Source: Temnothorax longispinosus
Lineage: Eukaryota > Arthropoda > Insecta > Hymenoptera > Formicidae
DNA length: 64,000 nt
Direction: 5' to 3'
Assembly (NCBI RefSeq): GCF_030848805.1
Contig: NW_027269970.1
Span: 372,001 to 436,000, forward strand
The translations under genes were made by a program, and so were the position numbers. Shown here piece after piece: positions 56,532 through 64,000 of the stretch (its first letter is position 1; each line of letters starts with the position of its first letter). The notes beneath the pieces are model-generated. The model was given only the letters and a program-made list of their open reading frames with translations, did not search any database and had not been told where the DNA came from.

Positions 56532-57949
56532 AGTGCCTCCGGCATCGTCGTCTGTATCTCAGAGACCCGGTTAGCCACGTAGGTCTTCCAGCGGGTCGGA
56601 TGCCCACGGATCCATCCCAGCGTCACCATGGAATCCGACCAGAAGTGGAAGGTGGCCCCTTGTAATTCGAGGACGGTCTTGGCGTGAGAGGCGAGTTTGA
56701 CGAGCAGCGCAGCGGCGTTGAGCTCGAGTCGAGCCAAGGTGACCTGCTTGAGAGGGGCGACCTTTGTTTTGGCTGCCATCAAGGTGACTCGCCATGATCC
56801 GTCCTTTGTTTCTGCTTGTAGGTAGATTACGGCAGCGTACGCTCTCTCGGAGGCGTCAGCGAAGCCGTGGTGCTCGAGGCCAATCCCCGGCGCGTCCGAA
56901 AAAATTCTCCGCGGAACTCGAATCTGCTCCAGTACCGGAAGCTCGGTCTGATACTCCCTCCATCGTCGGGTGTCGTCTTCCGCCAGCGGGTCGTCCCAGT
57001 CGAGACCCTGCAACCAAGTGGCCTGGAAGGCTATCTTGGCACGTACCACGACCGGCGCTAGCCAACCAAGGGGGTCAAAGAGCCGGGCAGTGAGCGACAA
57101 CACTGACCGTTTAGTGACTGACGTCCCCGGGCTCGTCCGTGTCGCGAAGGAGAAACTGTCGACGCCGGGGTGCCACTGTAAGCCCAGGATGCCGTGCGAT
57201 TCCTGAGGTCGCCAAGCGCGAAGCTCGCGCTGCATACGATGTTCCGCCGGGACTCCCGTCAAAATCGCCTCATCGTTAGCCGACCACTTGCGCAGCGGAA
57301 AGCCGCCCGCCGCACAGAGTTCCGTTAGCTGCTGCCGAAGGGCCATAGCCTCTTCGAGGGTATCGGCGCCCGAAAGTACTTCGTCCATGTAGCGGGCACA
57401 GAGCAGCGCTAGGGCGGCGCTGAGCGGGAAGCGTTCCTTTTCGTCTTCGGCTAGCTGAAGCAAAGCACGAATAGCCTGGAAAGGAGAACAGGTTAGCCCG
57501 TAGGTAACGGTGTTGAGAATATACTCCCGTATCTTCTCGTCTGTGTGGTACCGCCACAAGATCCGCTGAAGATCACGATCTTCCTCGTGAACCAGAATCT
57601 GGCGGTACATTTTTTCCACGTCCGTGGCTAGGACGTAACGGTAACGACGCCAGCGCAGCAGCACGTCGGCGAGGGCCGGCAGCAGATTCGGTCCCGCCCG
57701 TAGGTACCGGTTTAGTGAGTCGCCCGAAGGAAGCGCCGCCGAGCCGTTAAACACCACGCGCAGCTTCGTCGAGGAGCTTGCCTCCCGCATGACGCCATGG
57801 TGTGGGAGATAACACACTCGGCTCTTCGCGATCTCGTTCGGCGCGACGGGGGTCATGTGGCCGAGTTTCTCGTACTGCCGCATGAAGTTGACGTACAGGC
57901 TCTTCAATTTCTCGTCGCGGGAAAGCCGCCTTTCCCTCTGAGTTAGCAC
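56291..57949 (-). pseudogene. pol: BEL reverse transcriptase and RNase H
   Basis: RT motifs: STKLRVVFNGSAA, YRYVLATDVEKMYRQI (first Asp), GLTCSPFQAIRAL, then LCARYMDEVLSGAD. The usual Asp-Asp pair is Asp-Glu here (codon GAA), which should cripple polymerisation. RNase H/connection blocks follow: FADASERAYAAVIYLQ, LARLELNAAALLVKLA, FWSDSMVTLGWIRGHP and NPADCASRELSPGEL. The frame upstream (57950-57994) contains the natural continuation, so the Met at 57949 is not the true start. It ends by frameshift into the integrase frame. Confidence 0.9.
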
Positions 57950-57993
57950 CCGTAGCGCGTAGTTACGCGTTCCCCGGAGATCGGGCAGCGGAT

Positions 57994-58389
57994 TTACGAC
58001 GGGAGTCTCACGACGAATCGGCCCTCCGCGGTACGCGAATGGGTTCGTGCAAAAAAGTCCTCGGCCTCCTGCTCCTCCCTGGTTAGCGCGGGAGGGCCGA
58101 CGGGCAGTTCCTCCTGCCGCCAGAATCCCTGCACCAGAGCGGAGAGCTCCGCGTCAACGTGGCACTGGTGCGCTACTGCGGCGCGGCCTCCGGATTCGCC
58201 ACCGCTCCGGCGGCTCCGGAGATGATCCACCCTAACGCCGTCTTCTGGGCAACAGGCTCGTGTGCCCCGCCCTTGAGCAGTCCCGGCTAGAGGATCTCGG
58301 CGACGACATCGGCGCCCAGCAGGAGATCCACCGGGTCCGAGCCTAGAAATTCGGGATCGGCGAGCTCCAGCCCGCGGAGATGCGTCCAC
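57994..58389 (-). pseudogene. pol: BEL Pol linker between protease and RT, shifted frame
   Basis: The second half reads LVQGFWRQEELPVGPPALTR and FFARTHSRTAEGRFVVRLP, a conserved block before BEL RT. The first half is out of frame: the true frame there continues from the Gag/protease frame past a TAG near 58287 (PGLLKGGAHEPVAQKTALGW). At least one stop and two frameshifts therefore fall between 58290 and 57950. Confidence 0.8.
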
Positions 58390-59465
58390 GCCTTTTTATC
58401 CGCACGGATCCCTTCACCGTAGAGGGAGAGCCGAGGGAGTATTAAGGCCGACACGGCGATTGATGGCCCTCCTCCCCGGGGTGAGATTTCGAGGGTCACC
58501 AGGCCTCGCGCACGAGCCGTCCGCTTCCCGCCAACACCGAATACCGCGACCGAGGCGGGTGCGCGGGACAGTTTCAGGCGCTGCACTGACGATTCCGCGA
58601 CGAGCGATGACTCGGAACCCTGGTCGATTAGAGCTCGCGCGGTACGCTCGATGCCGAACCGATCACGCACGCGGACACGGGCGGTGGCGAGGAGCACAGC
58701 CACTGCGGTCTCGGAAGGTCCTTGCGCGAGATGCGAAGTTGTGGCGACCTCGGTTCCTTGATACGCGTCGTGCAGGCTCGAATGGTGTCGGCCGTCACAC
58801 ACAGAGCAATTTCGTTTCGAATCACACTCGTTTAACTTGTGTTTTCCGAGGCAATTGAGGCAGAGATTATTTGCCTCGACGTGCTGTTTTCGTTCCGCGG
58901 CAGTTTTCCCCTTATACGCGGCACAAAACATAATAAAATGTCCCTTTTGGCATACGGAGCAGCGACCGAGTCGGTTTTCCTTTGCCTTCGCATGCAAGGC
59001 TCGCGTTTGCTGCGCGGAATTCCCCCCGGCCTTCGCGGAAGTCGCGTTCTCCGGTTTCGCCGGCTGGAGCGATTCGAGAGTATGCAGGCGTCGGTCCAGA
59101 AACTGCTGCAAGACGGCGAACGACGGCGGATCCGGCGTTTCGCTGACAGCGTTCTCCCACTCGCGACGCGAACGCGGGTCGAGAAGATCTACGACGAGAT
59201 GGACGAACAGGTCCTCACTAAGCGAAATCGGCCGCCCGATGCTGTCGAGAGCGCCGACAGTGCTCACGACACGGTGATACACTTTGCGTAACTCGGATAC
59301 TGACTCACCCTTCAGTTTTTGCAGCGACGTAAATTGAGCGAGGTATGAGCGCACCAGGAGTCGCTTGTTTTGGTAGTAGTCCGTCAAGGTCTTCCAAGCG
59401 CGCTCGAAGTTCTCGTCCGTCGTGGGCAGGCTGCGCACTAAGAGTTCCGCCTCCCCTTTAAGCAC
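58287..59465 (-). pseudogene. gag-pol: BEL Gag C-terminal part and aspartic protease
   Basis: Gag continues (SYLAQFTSLQKLKGESVSEL, LDPRSRREWENAVSE) to zinc-knuckle blocks RCSVCQKGHFIMFC, NLCLNCLGKHKLNEC and RNCSVCDGRHHSSLH. A DUF1758-type retropepsin follows, with catalytic LIDQGSESSLVAESSVQRL and a closing LLLGADVVAEIL. The usual catalytic motif D-[ST/Q]-G is present as DQG. The frame ends at a TAG at 58287 that cuts conserved sequence, so it is a mutation. Confidence 0.85.
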
Positions 59466-60004
59466 AACTTCAGGTAGTGTAGCTTCTCAACTGAAGTCGT
59501 GGAGGCATCCTTCCCGATGATCGAATGAAATAGGTCACGGAAGGCGGGCCACTCTTCGTATTTGCCCGCGAACTCCGGCAGCTGAATGCGCGGCAAGGTC
59601 GTACGAGGCGGGTTTGTCCCGGCAGCGGCCGGAGCGGGAGCGCTGTCCGCTTTACTCTTGAGCTTGCGGAGCGTCTCGAGGAACATGCCCTTTTGCTGTA
59701 TGTAAGCCTCCTCTGCGGTAGACGTGTCCTTCTTCTCGTAGTCATGATCCACCAGGATCTCCCAGTAGGCGGCATATATTTTTTCGTGCTGCGCCTCGAA
59801 TTTCGCCCAGTTGGACTCGAGGGCCTGCAAACGCGCCTCCACCAACCCGATGGTGATATTTGGTGATCCCACCTTCCTCAGGTTCTCGTACGAGCGAGCA
59901 ATGCGCCCGTAGAGCTCATGTTGGCTGCGGATAAGTCCCTCCATCTCTCTATTCGTCTCCTTGGAGACAGCTCCTGCTATTTCCTTGGCGTTCTCCTTAC
60001 TCAT
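59438..60004 (-). pseudogene. gag: BEL Gag N-terminal part
   Basis: Begins MSKENAKEIAGAVSKETNRE, a helical N-terminus, followed by the DUF1759 block LPRIQLPEFAGKYEEWPAFR and SVEKLHYLKLCLKG. Immediately there a one-base indel (about 59460) shifts the frame into the 59465-58287 segment, which continues LKGEAELLV. The start is the first Met after the primer-binding site, 83 bp inside it. Confidence 0.85.
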
Positions 60005-60086
60005 CGTCTCCCCTCAATGTTATTCGACGGAACGTGGAGGTAGGTCACTTAAGCACTCACTCACAGCCCGAGCGCCGGTCACAGTA

Positions 60087-60103
60087 TCCGGCTCGAAGGA
60101 CCA
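60087..60103 (-). promoter_or_regulatory. Primer-binding site of the complete BEL element
   Basis: TGGTCCTTCGAGCCGGA on the minus strand, four bases inside the LTR and identical to the site at 2891-2907. The same 17-mer in two otherwise different BEL elements supports its role. Confidence 0.85.
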
Positions 60104-60107
60104 TAAA

Positions 60108-60715
60108 TGTTCGAAAGCGGACCGCGCGCGCGAGCGAGGACACGAACCGCGGATAGGAAGAGACAGTCAAAGAGCAGAGTTAACGGACAATCACAGTTTA
60201 TTCGTCTATTTACACTATTTACAAGAGCTGAATCGCAATTATAACGAAGGAAGAGATCGTGTCGCGAAAGCGTAAGCAAGCGCCGATGCAGGCAGAGCGA
60301 AAGTTAAGCGAGCAAAAGAGCGAGCAACTCTAAGTACTAAGCGCACGCGGAAGAAAAGGAGCAAGCAACTCGAATTATTGACAGCGGCAACTCGGAGAGC
60401 AGAGAGCGACTGGCTCCGTTGTCAAGGGCGTGTGTCCCTTTAAGCTCTCGGGGGCTTCTCGCAAATTCGAGACCTTTCGATACACGCCTCACCGAGAGAA
60501 GTCCCCGAGAGATGCGCGATCGACAATTATAAACAGAAAACAGAGGAAACAAAGCGAACAAAGAATGCCTTGTCTCCACTGTTTACTCATTTGATCGTCA
60601 CGGCGAAAGTCACGGCGATAACGCTCAAGTCTCGGTGCTCGCAATTGCCGTGCTGAAACGCTAATTTATATTTTCGACTTCGCTATCGTTAGAACCGTTT
60701 AAGCAATCTTAAACA
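60108..60715 (-). repeat. Right (5') LTR of the complete BEL element
   Basis: 608 bp. The plus-strand start TGTTCGAAAGCGG follows the short spacer TAAA next to the primer-binding site; the end CTTAAACA is followed directly by the CGTAT duplication. Confidence 0.95.
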
Positions 60716-62789
60716 CGTATGGATTAAAAAATATTAACATTTGCTAAAAAAAGAACTAGCTGGATTCCGAAAAGCGCATTTTATATATACATATATGCAC
60801 ATGCGCACATACATTTCACGGAACTCCACTACTCATTCAAACATTATACCTTGCACCAATTCCCATAATTTGAAAGCCAATTTAGTTCCATGACCATCGA
60901 AGTTATACTCTTGGGCAAGAGAGTTACTCATGAGGTTTGACATAAGTTTAGATACTGCTCGAGCTTCATCATTTCCCAAAGGAAGAGATTTCAAATAGTA
61001 ACACTGAAATAAAAGGAGAATTTTGATACAGAAACAGATACGTAAAGGTTATCCGCCGTTACATTTTATTAAGTAAAAAAATGTATAATCTAATAATAAA
61101 TAATAAGACTTGCAACACTTCCACTAATAACGTTTGTCAACTTTGACTAAAAGAAATGACAGAAGAGTATTAAAGGAAATGTAGCAAAATCTTAAACATA
61201 CGACAATAATTCTAGGATAGGTCACCTATATAAACTTAGGGTATGCTGTAATATACTGATTGTCAGTTTAATTGGATACAATTTTTTTAAGGAGCAGCGT
61301 TTAGAGTGCTTTACGAGAGTTAAATTAAAGAGTATACTTCCACTTTCATCACAATCGTGCAGATATAATACTTTTAATATTTCTTTTCCAAGTTTACAAC
61401 TTTACGTAAAAATATTGAGTGGAGCTATCTCTCATGATTTTGACCTTAGCAAGATGTCTCAAAGTTTTTATAAAAACCAAAATCAAGGTTATTATAGGGA
61501 TGATTTTATTAAACTAAATATTTACCATAAAAACATATAAAACATCACTTACTGTGTCTGCAAGCTGCACGTCAATTGACAGAAATTTTTCAAACTTTTT
61601 GACCTGTTCAATGGTTTCTAAAGGAAGTGCAGGAATGTTTTGAGGTTTACAGAGAATTTTTTTCTCTGGCAGTACAAATCTATTCAATTTACATTGATTT
61701 ATAAGTACCAAGTCAAGTTTCGCACGCATATTGTCTACTTTTTGGTTTAATTTCGCCACGGATGCTTCCAGACCTGTACATAATAATTATAGATAACTAC
61801 ATAAAATAATCAACCACAAACATTGACAAAAAATAAAGCACATGTACTTCTCATCAAAGTTTTAGAGTGATGTTTGAATTTGAAACAATTTACGGAAATA
61901 AGTTGATTTCTTACTATATTAACGTATAGTGTACCTGTATTCAATTGTGATGTCAAGACAGTCTTTGATAAAGCTAGTGAGAGTTCATCAGACTCATTAT
62001 CTATATCACTTCTGTCTTCATTGAACTCATCATTTCTTGGTGGAGTCTGGCGTATAGAATCACTTGTGGAAGAACGACACTGAGTTTGAGTTACTGGGAT
62101 CTCAGTTTTATCTGATAGAGACTTAGACAAAAGAAGCTGAATGTCCCTTGACATATCATTACTAGGTGATGACTCTTCAACAGAGTGCGACTTTAACGAT
62201 GAAACAATTGATGACGATTGTGATTCAGATCTGCAAGTCCCACTTGCCTCAAAAACCTTTGCTGGTAGTTCAGAGCACAATGTGCTATCAACTGCCTTTT
62301 TTCTCCCAGGCAATTTATGAGAAATATTTTTCAAAGCCATTGCTTTCTTCCGTTGCTGTGCTTTATTAGCTGCCTGCTACCTCAGATTAATAATTTTGTC
62401 TAGGAACTTGTGCTGCTTAATACCGGCTGTAGATGAAGAAGGAGTAGCTGTTTTGCTTTGTTTCTTGTTAGAAACAACAGTCAGTGGAGTAATATTCTTC
62501 TTTGAGACAATGTTTAAAGACTTCTTCTGAGAAGATGAACTAGCGGGAAGAGGTGGTGGAGGAGGAGCAACTGGTATCTTTGATCTTGATTTGTCCTGCT
62601 TGCGCTTTTTAGTATCAGAGTCAGATGAATCACCTGAAGATGATAAAATGGATTCTTGATTCGCTTTCTCCGCTTTCCCCTGCCCATTTGACAAACTGAA
62701 TCACTTTTATAGGCAGATGCATACGTTTCAAAGCCTTTTGCAGCATTTCTAGCATCAATATATGTTTCTGTAAGAAATATAAGATAAAG

Positions 62790-63018
62790 CTATTACGGGA
62801 TCACAAGTCACACTCACTCTATACTCATTCACTCACTTACACACTCACTCACTTACTCTCTCTTTTTCCCTCTTACTCTCTCTCCCTCCCCTCTCTCTCT
62901 CCCCCCTCCCCCCTCTCTCCCTCTCTCCCTCTCTTCCTCTCTCCCTCTCTCTCTCTCTCGCCCTCTCTCTCCCTCTCCCTCTCCCTTTCTCTCTCCCTCT
63001 CCCTCTCCCTCCCTCCCT

Positions 63019-63056
<38 letters not shown>
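62790..63056. repeat. (CT)n-rich microsatellite with ACTC start
   Basis: A few TCACTCAC-type units (62808-62860) pass into about 190 bp of CT/CCCT polypyrimidine, uninterrupted by purines for long runs. Arg/Glu frames across it are simple-sequence artefacts. Confidence 0.95.
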
Positions 63057-63825
<769 letters not shown>

Positions 63826-64000
63826 GTGTGAGTATCATACTGTGCTTATTCTTTGCGCTCTTGCTTTGAACGATCCTCTTTTCTGCTGTAAGCTGCCTTC
63901 GGGCCATTTTGTTGCAGATTTTGGCATGTTTTTTGTTGCTTATTACGCACAATTGCTATCTCTTGGGTGATTGCTGTCTGTCAAAGCGCATTTGAGTGGA
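63826..64000. other. Right edge, unassigned
   Basis: Unique sequence of ordinary composition; no gene or element can be supported in the 175 bp visible. Confidence 0.3.

Larger units (their letters stand above)
54009..60715 (-). mobile_element. Complete BEL/Pao LTR retrotransposon with CGTAT target duplication
   Basis: Two 608-bp LTRs (TG...CA) bound 6.7 kb and are flanked by CGTAT at 54004-54008 and 60716-60720. The minus-strand order is LTR, primer-binding site, Gag, protease, RT, RNase H, integrase, DUF5641-like end, LTR, the standard BEL/Pao layout without an env-like gene. By eye the LTRs differ at about 14 positions (about 2.3%), indicating a moderately recent insertion. Coding is broken by several frameshifts and a stop. 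Confidence 0.95.
53911..62780 (-). pseudogene. DUF4806-like multi-exon gene with a BEL element in its last intron
   Basis: Minus-strand exons by splice sites: about 62763-62680 (TYIDARNAAKGFETYASAYK), about 62694-61935 (Ser/Pro-rich, KIPVAPPPPPLPASSSS), 61773-61553 (coiled coil SVAKLNQKVDNMRAKLDL, then PLETIEQVKKFEKFLS), 61003-60849 (DEARAVSKLMSNLMSN, SLAQEYNFDGHGTKLAFKLW) and 53990-53911 (TLLLKFEESDLSEELKIMAA). The 61003-60849 exon matches the core of DUF4806. The long exon is broken by an in-frame TAG at about 62374-62376 and a frameshift near 62690. The BEL element between the last two exons leaves both splice sites intact. DUF4806 proteins are often transposon-encoded; whether this one is host or transposon is open. 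Confidence 0.65.

Overview
This is eukaryotic DNA with no bacterial gene organisation. It has an AT-rich background, GT-AG introns, GC-rich LTRs, long microsatellites, and a dense, nested set of insect-type transposable elements (BEL/Pao, Mag-like Gypsy, THAP-P element, hAT, a CMC/Tnp2-like transposon, foldback elements). I infer an arthropod, most likely an insect and possibly an ant. This is inference; no conserved host gene fixes the taxon. I see no tRNA, CRISPR array or intact single-copy host gene.

Layout. 1-3676: 5' end of a BEL/Pao retrotransposon on the minus strand (gag runs off the left edge; primer-binding site; candidate LTR). 4093-32224: a plus-strand THAP/P-element transposase gene, degraded and split by three large insertions. 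(a) 4163-13612 is a minus-strand Gypsy element. Its left LTR is split by a TIR element (4261-6461) that itself holds a 5S-rRNA-like sequence and a solo LTR, and its RT gene is split by a 2.4-kb insert (8670-11030). (b) 15514-27239 is an 11.7-kb TIR transposon with two divergent, spliced genes: a Tnp2/CMC-like transposase and a BEN-domain protein. (c) 27372-31607 is a TIR element with a TTA target duplication that carries exon-like pieces of unrelated genes. At each junction, removing the insert brings neighbouring P-transposase sequence together, which gives a relative order of insertion.

32298-51138 is rich in foldback elements and hairpin satellites. Two palindromic satellite units (about 60 and 59 bp) recur at several sites. 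They sit in the loops of foldback elements and are themselves split by a TTAA-flanked TIR element (35764-39044) and a region holding a hAT transposase gene (39550-41823, two in-frame TGA codons). An element at 47306-49262 has inverted arms built of 28-bp tandem repeats and an orphan reading frame in its loop, a Foldback/Galileo-like architecture.

53911-62780 is a minus-strand multi-exon gene with a DUF4806-like C-terminal domain, a family often linked to transposons. Its last intron holds a complete BEL/Pao element (54009-60715) with 608-bp LTRs and a CGTAT target duplication. The right edge holds a (CT)n tract and about 770 bp of (GTGC)n. The most novel-looking items are the paired transposase plus BEN-domain transposon, the exon-carrying TIR element, and the foldback elements that carry hairpin satellites.
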